Of a DNA stretch of 33,971 bases, positions 6,263 to 13,481 are shown piece by piece. Position 1 is the stretch's first letter; every line of letters starts with the position of its first letter. The position numbers were made by a program, and so were the translations under genes. This DNA comes from a virus. Under the pieces are notes generated by a model, which saw nothing but the letters and a program-made list of their open reading frames with translations, ran no database searches and was not told the origin of the DNA. Location of the stretch: the IMG/VR virus record IMGVR_UViG_3300004369_000066, positions 1 through 33,971 of that record; one strand, 5' to 3'.

Positions 6263-6506
6263 ACTAGAAAAAGCACTAGAGAGTAAATTCTTTTGTCCTA
6301 CCCGATTTACGCAAGAGATTGAAAGTCTTGTTCTTGAGGGTAAGATGAAATATATTGATGCTATCATTCATTTTTGTGAAAAGAACAGTATTGATGTAGA
6401 GTTTGTTCCTAAACTAATTACTAAACCTTTGAAAGAAAAGGTAAAGTATGAAGCAATGGAACTTAATTTTCTGAAGAAGAGTTCGAGAGCAAAACTACCT
6501 CTATAA
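6252..6506 (+). CDS. 33: late transcription co-activator gp33
   Basis: An 84-residue protein that aligns by eye with the C-terminal two thirds of T4 gp33: IESLVLEGKMKYIDAIIHF matches IEKMVEEFGMSYLEATTAF, then CEKNSIDVEFVPKLI matches LEENSIPETQFAKFI. T4 gp33 joins the host polymerase beta flap to the sliding clamp gp45 and so couples late transcription to replication. The T4 clamp-binding tail is acidic and hydrophobic (LDFLL); here the end is basic then KLPL, a divergent version. ATG 6252 has CAGAGG before it and overlaps the exonuclease gene; the TTG at 6225 is unlikely. Confidence 0.8.
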   Translation: MENELEKALESKFFCPTRFTQEIESLVLEGKMKYIDAIIHFCEKNSIDVEFVPKLITKPLKEKVKYEAMELNFLKKSSRAKLPL

Positions 6507-6523
6507 TTTTTGTATTTTTCGTG

Positions 6524-6850
6524 ATGCCCTTTGATAAATATTTTTACACCTGCTGTAAAAATATGTTTAAATTTAACTTTTCATCTTTGAACGAGTGCTT
6601 TAATGTTAGTGGTCCTGATGTAATGGAGGGTGGTGGTCAGTTTGTCCCTTGTAAAACTAATAAGGAATATAAATGAGAATGGTATCTTGAGAATCAAGAT
6701 AGATTGAAAGCAGCAGCAGCAAAAAGACTTGATGAGAATCGTGATGAAATTAACCGCAAGCGCAGGGAACGACGTAACACAGAACCGTATCGTTCAGAAT
6801 ATCTTGCACGGCAACGTGAGAGGAGACATAAGAAAAGTGGTCCCGTTTGA
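6524..6850 (+). pseudogene. broken Arg-rich gene with an in-frame stop (HNH/zinc-binding-protein-like)
   Basis: One frame runs from ATG 6524 to TGA 6848-6850 but is cut by a TGA at 6674-6676. Before the stop: MPFDKYFYTCCKN, then a Cys in FVPCKTNKEYK. After it: EWYLENQDRLKAAAAKRL and a strongly Arg-rich stretch (NRKRRERR, RQRERRHKKSG). The sense NKEYK-x-EWYLEN continues smoothly across the stop, and one base change from CGA or AGA would give TGA. The Cys plus Arg/Lys-rich pattern recalls the N-terminal part of small phage HNH-type proteins, but no HNH core is visible. The 3' end overlaps the probable gp59 start. GATAAATA at 6533-6540 is a late-promoter-like match inside it. Confidence 0.6.
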
Positions 6851-7430
6851 TGCCTATAAACAATACCTCTCTTTGAAGAATCACTTTACCAAAGAGAAGT
6901 ATGATTACCATAAGTATTGTGGTAAGAGTCGTGCGACCGTACAATCTTTTTATAAACGGAAAGATCGGTTTTGGTTTGAGAAACTAGCACGAAACAAAGA
7001 CGATAAAGAAGTTATCGAATTCTTTGTATCTAACTTTATTACTTGCACTGATCCAAGCAAACTCTGGATCGGTGAGATGATGAGAGAGGGTGAAGGACGA
7101 TATACTGCATGGAAGAAAAGAAACCAGTCCCTTTCTTATATCTTTAAAGAAGAACTTGAGCATGTACTTGTAAATCAGGACTTAGATGCCGTATTTGCAA
7201 GTAAGAGTGGCCATCCAATCATTCTTAAGAAGTATTTGGGTGGGGATATTTCTATAGAAACCATGGTCATCCTTGATAGAATCCTTGATTTTAGGAGGAA
7301 GTTTGATACCAAACTTGATGATCCAGTATGGCAAACCGTAAGTCTCCGAATGAAAAAGTATTCTCCCTTTCTAAATATTGATGTATTTCGTTACAAGAAA
7401 ATCGTGAAGGAGATTGTTTTAGGAAAATGA
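6837..7430 (+). CDS. 59: DNA helicase loader gp59
   Basis: A protein of about 197 residues matching T4 gp59 (217 aa). Shared landmarks are AYKQYLSLKNHFTKEKYDYHKY, RATVQSFYKRKDRFWFEKLAR and EVIEFFVSNFI near the N-terminus, then LDRILDF and LDDPVWQ near the C-terminus. gp59 places the replicative helicase gp41 on gp32-coated fork DNA. The frame is open upstream to 6729 but the homology begins at VPFDAYKQY, so the GTG at 6837 is the best start, with AGGAG at 6821-6825 before it. The start is not certain. gp32, its binding partner, is encoded two genes downstream. Confidence 0.88.
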   Translation: MVPFDAYKQYLSLKNHFTKEKYDYHKYCGKSRATVQSFYKRKDRFWFEKLARNKDDKEVIEFFVSNFITCTDPSKLWIGEMMREGEGRYTAWKKRNQSLSYIFKEELEHVLVNQDLDAVFASKSGHPIILKKYLGGDISIETMVILDRILDFRRKFDTKLDDPVWQTVSLRMKKYSPFLNIDVFRYKKIVKEIVLGK

Positions 7431-7762
7431 GTTTTTTTGATTCGGAAGTCGTCCGCGCAGAGATGACAGAAATAAGTGACCTCCAAGATGATGTATATCG
7501 TAATGTGTTTAACTTTCCTAAAATGAGTTCGGAGGAGAAACTGTTTCATGTTGGTCTTTTAGAAAGACTGATTGAAAAACAAAAGATTCTCTATACTCGT
7601 TTGAGTTTATCAGACGACCCCGAAGCTAAAAAGATGAAGCAGAATATTGTAGATTCTGCTACGATGATGGGTCTCCCACCTGGCACCGACATGAATAAGG
7701 TTTTCGCCAACATGTCTAAGATGCTCGATGTCATGAAACAACAGATTGACATGGAGGAGTAA
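7427..7762 (+). CDS. DUF1825 family protein, cyanobacterial-type
   Basis: A 111-residue protein opening FFDSEVVRAEM and later EKLFHVGLLERLIEKQKILYTRLSLS, then MMGLPPGTDMNKVFANMSKMLDVMKQQ. This is the plan of the cyanobacterial DUF1825 family, small helical proteins also known in T4-like cyanophages. The gene was therefore probably acquired from a cyanobacterium. The function in the host is not known to me. It overlaps gp59 by four bases. The -35 box of the gp32 promoter lies inside its last codons. Confidence 0.82.
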   Translation: MSFFDSEVVRAEMTEISDLQDDVYRNVFNFPKMSSEEKLFHVGLLERLIEKQKILYTRLSLSDDPEAKKMKQNIVDSATMMGLPPGTDMNKVFANMSKMLDVMKQQIDMEE

Positions 7763-7774
7763 TCCTCCTATAAT
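7746..7774 (+). promoter_or_regulatory. consensus sigma70 promoter for gp32
   Basis: TTGACA (7746-7751) and TATAAT (7769-7774) are both perfect consensus hexamers with a 17-base spacer. The spacer contains a perfect inverted repeat GGAGGA-GTAA-TCCTCC (7753-7768), which could be an operator or a hairpin in read-through RNA. Transcription should begin near 7781, leaving a leader of about 38 bases before gp32. Confidence 0.88.
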
Positions 7775-7818
7775 AACGAAGTTCGCACAAGCCAAATCCA
7801 ACTAATCTAACAAATCCT

Positions 7819-8751
7819 ATGTCTTTCGCAAATCTTAAAAAGCAATCCTCTCTTGGTTCCCTGACCTCCAAACTGGTCAAAGAAGTTGAGAAGATGAACA
7901 ATACTGGTGGCGGTGGAGGTGACCGCCTGTGGAAACCAGAGATGGATAAGACAGGTAATGGATATGCAGTTATCCGTTTCCTCCCTGCCCCTGATGGAGA
8001 AGAACTCCCTTGGGCAAAAATGTACTCCCATGCCTTCCAAGGTCCTGGTGGTTGGTACATCGAGAACTCCCTGACTACTCTTGGCCAGAAAGACCCAGTG
8101 TCTGAACGCAACCGCGAATTGTGGAACAGTGGTCTTGATGCCGATAAGGACACGGTTCGTAAGCAGAAGCGTAAACTGTCCTACTATGCCAACATCTATG
8201 TTGTGCAGGATAAAGCAAATCCTCAGAATGAAGGTCGTGTCTTCCTCTATAAGTTTGGTAAGAAGATCTTTGACAAGATCATGGAAGCAATGCAACCCGA
8301 GTATGAAGATGAGACTGCCATCAATCCTTTTGATTTCTGGCAGGGTGCTAACTTCAAACTGAAACTGAAGAAGGTTGCAGGTTACTGGAACTACGACTCT
8401 TCTGAGTTTGCAGCACCTTCTCCTTTGCTGGATGATGACGATGCACTGGAAGCAATTTGGAAGAAGCAGTATTCACTGACTTCTCTGACTGCTGCTGACC
8501 AGTTCAAGTCCTATGAAGATCTGGACAAGCGTCTGAAGATGGTGCTTGGTGACAAACCTGCTCCCCGTCGTTACGATGAGGAACTGGAAGATGAGAGCGA
8601 AGGTCGTGGATCTTTCACTCCTAACTTTGAATCAAGCAAGCCTCCTGCACCTGCAGCAGACTTCAATGCACCAGACATCACTCCTACCAAGTCTGCTGAC
8701 TCTGATGAAGATGACGCTCTGTCCTACTTTCAGAAACTTGCTGAAGAATGA
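7819..8751 (+). CDS. 32: single-stranded DNA-binding protein gp32
   Basis: A 310-residue gp32 (T4: 301 aa). The N-terminal basic cooperativity motif is KKQSS, near residue 7. The OB core shows GGWYIENS, SYYANIYVVQDKANPQNEGRVFLYKFGKKI and FWQGANFKLKLKKVAGYWNYD, all T4-like. The acidic C-terminal tail (DSDEDDALSYFQKLAEE) recruits replication partners. The zinc site of T4 gp32 (His, Cys, Cys, Cys) is lost: YIENC is YIENS (S84), the downstream CPVC is replaced, and the whole protein contains no cysteine. It coats template DNA in replication, recombination and repair. It has its own promoter (7746) and terminator (8795). Confidence 0.97.
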   Translation: MSFANLKKQSSLGSLTSKLVKEVEKMNNTGGGGGDRLWKPEMDKTGNGYAVIRFLPAPDGEELPWAKMYSHAFQGPGGWYIENSLTTLGQKDPVSERNRELWNSGLDADKDTVRKQKRKLSYYANIYVVQDKANPQNEGRVFLYKFGKKIFDKIMEAMQPEYEDETAINPFDFWQGANFKLKLKKVAGYWNYDSSEFAAPSPLLDDDDALEAIWKKQYSLTSLTAADQFKSYEDLDKRLKMVLGDKPAPRRYDEELEDESEGRGSFTPNFESSKPPAPAADFNAPDITPTKSADSDEDDALSYFQKLAEE

Positions 8752-8760
8752 AGCACATCT

Positions 8761-9426
8761 TTAAATAAAAAGTCTAATATTATCTGCAGTCTTTAAGGTT
8801 TCACTCTTATATTGAGTGGAACCTTTTTTGTATAGCATCATTTCTTCCATGTCATCTTTAACTACGTTCAGGAATCTTGGTTTCAATAAGAAAATATTTC
8901 TTCTATCGTCTTGCAATCTTTGTTCGTACATATAGTTTGTCACTTCTTGTACTGGAGAATTAACTGTAGTCATTCCTTCTATTATTTCATCAAAAAATGT
9001 TATCGAATAATTTGAGTCAACTTCCAATCCAGCAGGGAGGATTACTACACCAGATGTGTTTTTAACTTCTGTTGTCTCAAAATGATGTGTTGCATTGATG
9101 TTTTCGTATGTTCCGTACTTTTCAAGTAAGTAGTTCTCAAAATTTAACTGAGTCATTGGCCATTCATCATATACATTGAGAATATTGTTACACGTTAGAA
9201 CCAACCAATCTAAATTAGCATCTCCAAAGACTTCAAACGCAACATTATCTGGTCTATCATCACCTTTGATCTTGTACTTTGTAAATATAGCAACATTTTG
9301 AAAAATATCTTCTCTGAGTTTTCCCCTCATGAAAAGATTTTTTACAGTAATATAATCAGATATCCTAGAATCAGGGAGTCTGCTGACGTATTCAAAATCT
9401 GGTAATTGACTGAAGTAATTTGACAT
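8761..9426 (-). CDS. 53: baseplate wedge protein gp53
   Basis: A 221-residue minus-strand protein. The gp53 hallmark YKIKGDDRPDNVAFEVFGDA followed by NLDWLVLTCNNI matches T4 YYIKGSPRPEEVANNLYGNP...YWVLLMCNDN. gp53 belongs to the baseplate wedge and joins wedges round the hub. It is longer than T4 gp53 (196 aa), with a variable C-terminal region. It is the last gene of the minus-strand block and starts one base after the gp48 stop. Its 3' end carries the gp32 terminator in antisense. Confidence 0.92.
   Translation of the reverse strand: MSNYFSQLPDFEYVSRLPDSRISDYITVKNLFMRGKLREDIFQNVAIFTKYKIKGDDRPDNVAFEVFGDANLDWLVLTCNNILNVYDEWPMTQLNFENYLLEKYGTYENINATHHFETTEVKNTSGVVILPAGLEVDSNYSITFFDEIIEGMTTVNSPVQEVTNYMYEQRLQDDRRNIFLLKPRFLNVVKDDMEEMMLYKKGSTQYKSETLKTADNIRLFI
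8795..8829 (+). terminator. gp32 terminator inside the opposing gp53 gene
   Basis: AAGGTTTCACTC (8795-8806) pairs with GAGTGGAACCTT (8814-8825) in a 12-bp stem with one G-T pair, loop TTATATT, then a T run to 8829. It lies 43 bases past the gp32 stop and within the last codons of gp53 on the other strand. On the minus strand no T run follows the hairpin, so it should stop only plus-strand transcription. Confidence 0.85.
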
Positions 9427-9427
9427 T

Positions 9428-10846
9428 TTAGAAACCTATTACATCGTCTGGATTCGAACCATTATTTGGACCATAATCATCATTAAAGACGGGTTCAAGT
9501 TCGCTAAATCCCATTGTGATTTCATAGGATACCATTGTGCCGTCTTGATATGTTGCATAGTTTCCTGTTGGTGTATAATTTACTCCAAAGGATTGAAGAG
9601 CACACTCTTTGAACATATTCAATTTGAAGTGTAATGAACCACCATCTTCTTCGTTACCTCTATGTAGGTAGCGAAGTTGGAAAGTATGTGGAGTCTTTAA
9701 GAAGAGATTTGATTTACTTCTTATTGGTGCCATTCCTTGCTTGAAGAATCTAATGATTGAAACAATAGTCCTTGCTTCACCTATGTCTCTAGGAGACAAG
9801 GTAAATTTAAACGAAAATGGTCTTAAGGTTGGACCTTTGAACAGCAATTCCATGTTGGGATTCATTACCATCCCTGTGGTTCTCGCCAACAACTGCTGAC
9901 CTTCAACACCTGCTGCTGCAGCCGCAAAAGCATTTACGGTAGCCGCTTTGACCCCAGTGCTGCCCTGTCCTCTGAGAAAATCAAGATAACTTTTTCCAGT
10001 CTCTGCAAATGCTTTACCTGCTCCTGTATTATTTGCAGCAGCATTTAATGTACTTACTGCTAGGTCTGCTTTAAAAATATCCATTGCAGTCATCGATTGT
10101 GATCCCCAATCAGCCTGATTTTGATCAGAGATTCCAGATGGAATAGGAAGAGTTACTGAACCAATTGATCTACTACGGAAATCTTGTCTGCCCACATTAC
10201 TAAAACCAAGTGCTCCTGAATTAGCATTGATGAATTGTTGGGGCATGTACTCCATCATGTCAAATCGAATAACATCTTGTTTTGATTTCCCGAGACCTGT
10301 TGGATGGACTAATGTTGGAAATTGTGTTCTAGTTCCTTCAGAAGATTCTTCAGTAGCATTGATTAACCCATTTATACCATCGCTTGTTGCTGGTGCTGGT
10401 ATAGTGTTAGCACCATCATTATCATTTTCAGCGTCATTACCAGAACCACCACCTACTATATCTTGATTTTTCTCTCCTACCGATGTAAGTCCTCCAGCAG
10501 TAGCTTCTGCTTCATTTTCCCGAGCGGCATCTCCAGCATCTTTGGTTTGGTCTCGTATTGAATTTCTTAATTGGGAGTTTGGGTCTTCTAATGCTCTCTT
10601 TTCTCCTTCTGTAGCACCAGAAGAGATTTCATCCTTTGTTGTATTACCGTTCTTATCAACTATTACTTCCTGAATCTTTACGGAGTTATTTCCATTTGCA
10701 TCAGTTCTAAAGGTTTCTCTCTTAATACCACCATCACCGAGAGTAGTGACCGTTGTTTTATAATAGTTTTGCACACTTTTTTGTGAAGCCTTACCTTGCT
10801 TTTCGGAGACTTTTACAGGTGCGACTTTACTAGTTGCCGATGCCAT
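9428..10846 (-). CDS. 48: baseplate tail-tube cap protein gp48
   Basis: A 472-residue protein, longer than T4 gp48 (364 aa). The conserved C-terminal half contains MNPNMELLFKGPTLRPFSF, FTLSPRDIGEARTIVSIIRFFK, and the end GFSELEPVFNDDY. The N-terminal 180 residues are low-complexity and polar (KNGNTTKDEISSG, GGGSGNDAENDNDGAN), probably flexible. gp48 sits on the central hub and, with gp54, starts tail-tube assembly. It lies between the conserved unknown gene at 10862 and gp53 in a tight operon. Confidence 0.88.
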   Translation of the reverse strand: MASATSKVAPVKVSEKQGKASQKSVQNYYKTTVTTLGDGGIKRETFRTDANGNNSVKIQEVIVDKNGNTTKDEISSGATEGEKRALEDPNSQLRNSIRDQTKDAGDAARENEAEATAGGLTSVGEKNQDIVGGGSGNDAENDNDGANTIPAPATSDGINGLINATEESSEGTRTQFPTLVHPTGLGKSKQDVIRFDMMEYMPQQFINANSGALGFSNVGRQDFRSRSIGSVTLPIPSGISDQNQADWGSQSMTAMDIFKADLAVSTLNAAANNTGAGKAFAETGKSYLDFLRGQGSTGVKAATVNAFAAAAAGVEGQQLLARTTGMVMNPNMELLFKGPTLRPFSFKFTLSPRDIGEARTIVSIIRFFKQGMAPIRSKSNLFLKTPHTFQLRYLHRGNEEDGGSLHFKLNMFKECALQSFGVNYTPTGNYATYQDGTMVSYEITMGFSELEPVFNDDYGPNNGSNPDDVIGF

Positions 10847-10861
10847 TAGATATGGTTCTTT

Positions 10862-11212
10862 TTACTTATTTAGTACTCGTTTTGTATATTGTAATGATAG
10901 AAGATCATCGAGTTCTTCTATATGAACAATATAGACTTGAGTTCCCAATTCTTCCCAAGTATATTGTCTATAATCTCTCCAGTGAAAGTTTATACCACGA
11001 AATCCCCAAGAGAAGACATCACTCACTGCAACTAATGGATGCTGATCGTATTCAATGTTTGGAGTCTTTGCAAAGTATTTGAAGGTACAGATGTTTCCTT
11101 CTTCGGGTATGGGTGTTACAGTATCATTCAGTGCATACATTATTAATTCCATTCTTTCTCCGAGATCTTTCTCAGATTTAAGATCGGCAATAACAGGTTC
11201 TATGCGGTTCAT
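10862..11212 (-). CDS. conserved hypothetical protein between gp4 and gp48
   Basis: A 116-residue protein with NICTFKYFAKTPNIEYDQHPLVAVSDVFSWGFRGINFHWRDYRQYTWEE, rich in aromatic residues. I recall similar proteins in the same gene position in other T4-like cyanophages, which points to a virion or assembly role, but I cannot name a function. Its ATG overlaps the TGA of the GIY-YIG remnant upstream (minus strand). No membrane span or signal. Confidence 0.75.
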   Translation of the reverse strand: MNRIEPVIADLKSEKDLGERMELIMYALNDTVTPIPEEGNICTFKYFAKTPNIEYDQHPLVAVSDVFSWGFRGINFHWRDYRQYTWEELGTQVYIVHIEELDDLLSLQYTKRVLNK

Positions 11213-11295
11213 TTGAGAATTTTACCACCTTTTCCTTTCCCGATATAATATGGTGTGCCTGTATTAGTCAAGTAAGCATAGGTATAATAATTCAT
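11209..11295 (-). pseudogene. GIY-YIG homing endonuclease remnant (N-terminal fragment)
   Basis: A 28-codon minus-strand frame from ATG 11295 to TGA 11209-11211. It contains YTYAYL and, ten residues on, PYYIGKGKGGKI, the two strands of the GIY-YIG nuclease domain in the usual spacing. The rest of the domain (the catalytic Arg helix and Glu) is absent, since the frame stops after KILK. It is therefore a decayed stub of a free-standing homing endonuclease of the Seg type, left between gp4 and the next structural gene. Its TGA overlaps the ATG of the gene at 11212, so it could still be translated and couple that gene. Confidence 0.72.
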
Positions 11296-11314
11296 AAAAA
11301 CTTATTTTCTGTTA

Positions 11315-11764
11315 TTATTTAGAATAACCAAAAAGTTCGTCTTCGGTGATGATCTTAAATTCAATTTTTCTATCTTCACAAAATTCAACAGCAGCTTTCC
11401 ATTTTGCTTTATTTAATTCCCAAGTTTTACATTCATAAATGTAAGATTTTGTAACTCTCTGTTTCTTTTTTGGTGGTTTTGTTTGTTTCTTTGGTTTCAC
11501 TTCAATGACATAAGTTTTTATTTCATTAGTGCTCTCTCTTACTCTTATAATGAAGTCTGGATAGTATTTGTGAACTCTTTTATCAAGAGGAGACATGTAT
11601 GGAATGTAAAATTCTTCACTACCCCACTGAAGAATATTCTCACTTAGATCACACCAACGACAAAACTTGCGTTCCCAACTGCTTCGGCATATGATATTGT
11701 TAGGATCGCCCTTATATTTCTTAGGAAATGACGGTCTGTATTTACTCTTGATACTTTCTGCCAT
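11315..11764 (-). CDS. 4: head completion protein gp4
   Basis: A 149-residue protein with KYKGDPNNIICRSSWERKFCRWCDLSENILQWGSEEFYIPY, closely like T4 gp4 (150 aa). A PD-(D/E)XK-type pattern follows: YYPDFIIRV, then YVIEVKPKKQ. gp4 is needed to complete heads after DNA packaging. The C-terminal half is Lys-rich. It is the first gene of the minus-strand block, 16-23 bases after a TATAAATA late promoter on that strand. Confidence 0.93.
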   Translation of the reverse strand: MAESIKSKYRPSFPKKYKGDPNNIICRSSWERKFCRWCDLSENILQWGSEEFYIPYMSPLDKRVHKYYPDFIIRVRESTNEIKTYVIEVKPKKQTKPPKKKQRVTKSYIYECKTWELNKAKWKAAVEFCEDRKIEFKIITEDELFGYSK

Positions 11765-11786
11765 ACATAATATATAAGGTAAAAAC

Positions 11787-11794
11787 TATTTATA
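11787..11794 (-). promoter_or_regulatory. T4-type late promoter for the gp4-gp48-gp53 block
   Basis: On the minus strand this reads TATAAATA, a perfect T4 late promoter. It lies 22 bases before the gp4 ATG. It is part of the palindrome ATTTATAAAT (11788-11797), whose other half runs into the start codon of the divergent gene at 11796. Confidence 0.7.
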
Positions 11795-11795
11795 A

Positions 11796-12707
11796 ATGCC
11801 TACTCAAGCAGTCTACGGTGGCAAGTCTAACGATGGATCAAAAATCGTTGGTTTAAAAAGTAAGATACTTCGACCCGCACTAACTTCTCATTTTGAGGTA
11901 GAGATTCCTGTGGGAGCAGGTAATCTTAAAACCTTGCTGGAAGGAATTGTGGGCTCTGGCACAGATGGTCAGAGGACTTTAAATATTAATTGTTCTGATT
12001 CATCTCTTCCCGGTTCTTCCATTGCAACTTTTGAACTTCAAAATGACTATACTGGTGTAACCGAAAGGTATGCACACAGAAGAATGTATGATGATAGAAT
12101 AGATTTTACATTTTATGTGGATGCAGAGAAGTACACTCCCATTAGATTTTTTGAAAGATGGATGAGGTTTGTAACAGGTGAATCTGGACCTAGATCTGAT
12201 GGTTCAGAATTAGAACTAACAAACACTAGGTATCATTACAGAATGAATTTTCCGGATGATTATAGATGTGAGGGTCTAAAGATAAAGAAATTCGAGAGAG
12301 ATTTTAGAAATAGTTTGGAGTATACATTTATCGGTGCATATCCAATTTCTGTGTCATCAATGCCAGTGAGTTATGATTCTTCCAGTCTTCTGAAGTGTAG
12401 TGTTTCCATGACATATTTGAGATATGTTATTACTGAATTAGTGGGTTCAACAGAGCAACCATCTCCTGCTATTTCAACTCAAAAACCTGATCAATCAAAT
12501 ACTCAAGAACTACCAGTTGCTCAAGAGAAAGAATCCCAAGTCCAGGATAACGTTATCCTGCAGGATAACCCAGGCAACACTGCAGGCGAAGGCACTGCAT
12601 TTGTCCCAACCGATAGTGCTACTGGATATAGACCAACCGCAAATGATGGACCATTATTAAAAGCTGATGGAACACCTGCGTATGATTCATCAGGTAACGT
12701 ACAATAA
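11796..12707 (+). CDS. 54: baseplate tail-tube initiator, gp54-like
   Basis: A 303-residue protein. The N-terminal two thirds resemble tail-tube-type proteins: LNINCSDSSLPGSSIATFELQNDYTGVTERYAHRRMYDDRIDFTFYVD, then FIGAYPISVSSMPVSYDSSSLLKCSVSMTYLRYV, which parallels T4 gp54 GCIPISVSAPELSYDG...FDVTFAYRV. gp54 binds gp48 on the hub and nucleates gp19 tube growth. gp19 shares the fold, so a tube-like identity is the alternative; the length favours gp54. The last 80 residues are polar and low-complexity. It is divergent from gp4 with 31 bases between them. Confidence 0.68.
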   Translation: MPTQAVYGGKSNDGSKIVGLKSKILRPALTSHFEVEIPVGAGNLKTLLEGIVGSGTDGQRTLNINCSDSSLPGSSIATFELQNDYTGVTERYAHRRMYDDRIDFTFYVDAEKYTPIRFFERWMRFVTGESGPRSDGSELELTNTRYHYRMNFPDDYRCEGLKIKKFERDFRNSLEYTFIGAYPISVSSMPVSYDSSSLLKCSVSMTYLRYVITELVGSTEQPSPAISTQKPDQSNTQELPVAQEKESQVQDNVILQDNPGNTAGEGTAFVPTDSATGYRPTANDGPLLKADGTPAYDSSGNVQ

Positions 12708-12722
12708 TTCTTAAAAAACCCC

Positions 12723-12730
12723 TCTAAATA
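12723..12730 (+). promoter_or_regulatory. candidate late promoter upstream of gp26
   Basis: TCTAAATA, one base from TATAAATA and like the CTAAATA form often noted in cyanophages, lies 29 bases before the gp26 ATG in the gap after the gp54-like gene. Confidence 0.5.
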
Positions 12731-12759
12731 ATCACACTGAAACATATCTATAGGTTATC

Positions 12760-13479
12760 ATGCCATTACCAAAGATTGCTACACCCAAGTATGATCTTGA
12801 ATTGCCATCAACAGGACAAACAATTCAGTACAGACCTTTTCTAGTCAAGGAAGAAAAACTTCTTGTCCTTGCAATGGAGAGTGAGGATACAAAACAAATC
12901 ACAACAGCAATTAAGTCTGTTCTGAAAGATTGTATCCAAACGAAAGGAGTTAAAGTAGAACAACTTCCTACATTTGATATTGAGTATCTTTTTCTCAACA
13001 TTCGTGGAAAGTCTGTCGGAGAAGAAGTTGAAGTTAATTTGATTTCTCCTGATGATGGAGAGACTGAAGTTAAAGTTATAATTGGATTGGATGAGATTCA
13101 AGTGAAAAAGAATGATGATCATACTCGTCAGATCAAACTTGATGATACCTTGATGATGGAAATGAAATATCCTTCATTGGATCAGTTCATTTCAAATAAC
13201 TTTGAGTTTAATGAGAAGAATCAAATGGAACAGTCCTTTGATTTGATTGCATCCTGTGTTGATAAAATCTACAGTGAAGAAGAAGTATGGGCAGCTGCTG
13301 ATTGCACTAAGAAAGAAATTAAAGAGTTCCTTGAACAGATGAATTCTACTCAGTTTAAAGAAATTGAAACTTTCTTTGAGACTATGCCAAAACTTTCACA
13401 TACCGTGAAGTTTGTAAATCCAAATACAGAGAAGGAAAATGAAGTCCTTCTGGAGGGACTGGCAAGTTTTTTCGCCTAG
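12760..13479 (+). CDS. 26: baseplate hub subunit gp26
   Basis: A 239-residue protein of the T4 gp26 type (T4: 208 aa), opening MPLPKIATPKYDLELPSTG with YRPFLVKEEKLLVLAMES and FLNIRGKSVGEEVEV. gp26 is needed for baseplate hub formation; it may be an assembly factor. The protein is acidic and Glu/Lys-rich in the C-terminal half. The gp51-like gene follows two bases after the stop. Confidence 0.87.
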   Translation: MPLPKIATPKYDLELPSTGQTIQYRPFLVKEEKLLVLAMESEDTKQITTAIKSVLKDCIQTKGVKVEQLPTFDIEYLFLNIRGKSVGEEVEVNLISPDDGETEVKVIIGLDEIQVKKNDDHTRQIKLDDTLMMEMKYPSLDQFISNNFEFNEKNQMEQSFDLIASCVDKIYSEEEVWAAADCTKKEIKEFLEQMNSTQFKEIETFFETMPKLSHTVKFVNPNTEKENEVLLEGLASFFA

Positions 13480-13481
13480 GC

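Noticed and set aside
8761-11764. Inversion by a mobile element to explain the minus-strand block
   Set aside because: No inverted repeats or transposase flank it, and it has its own late promoter and convergent terminator, so it looks like a stable layout.
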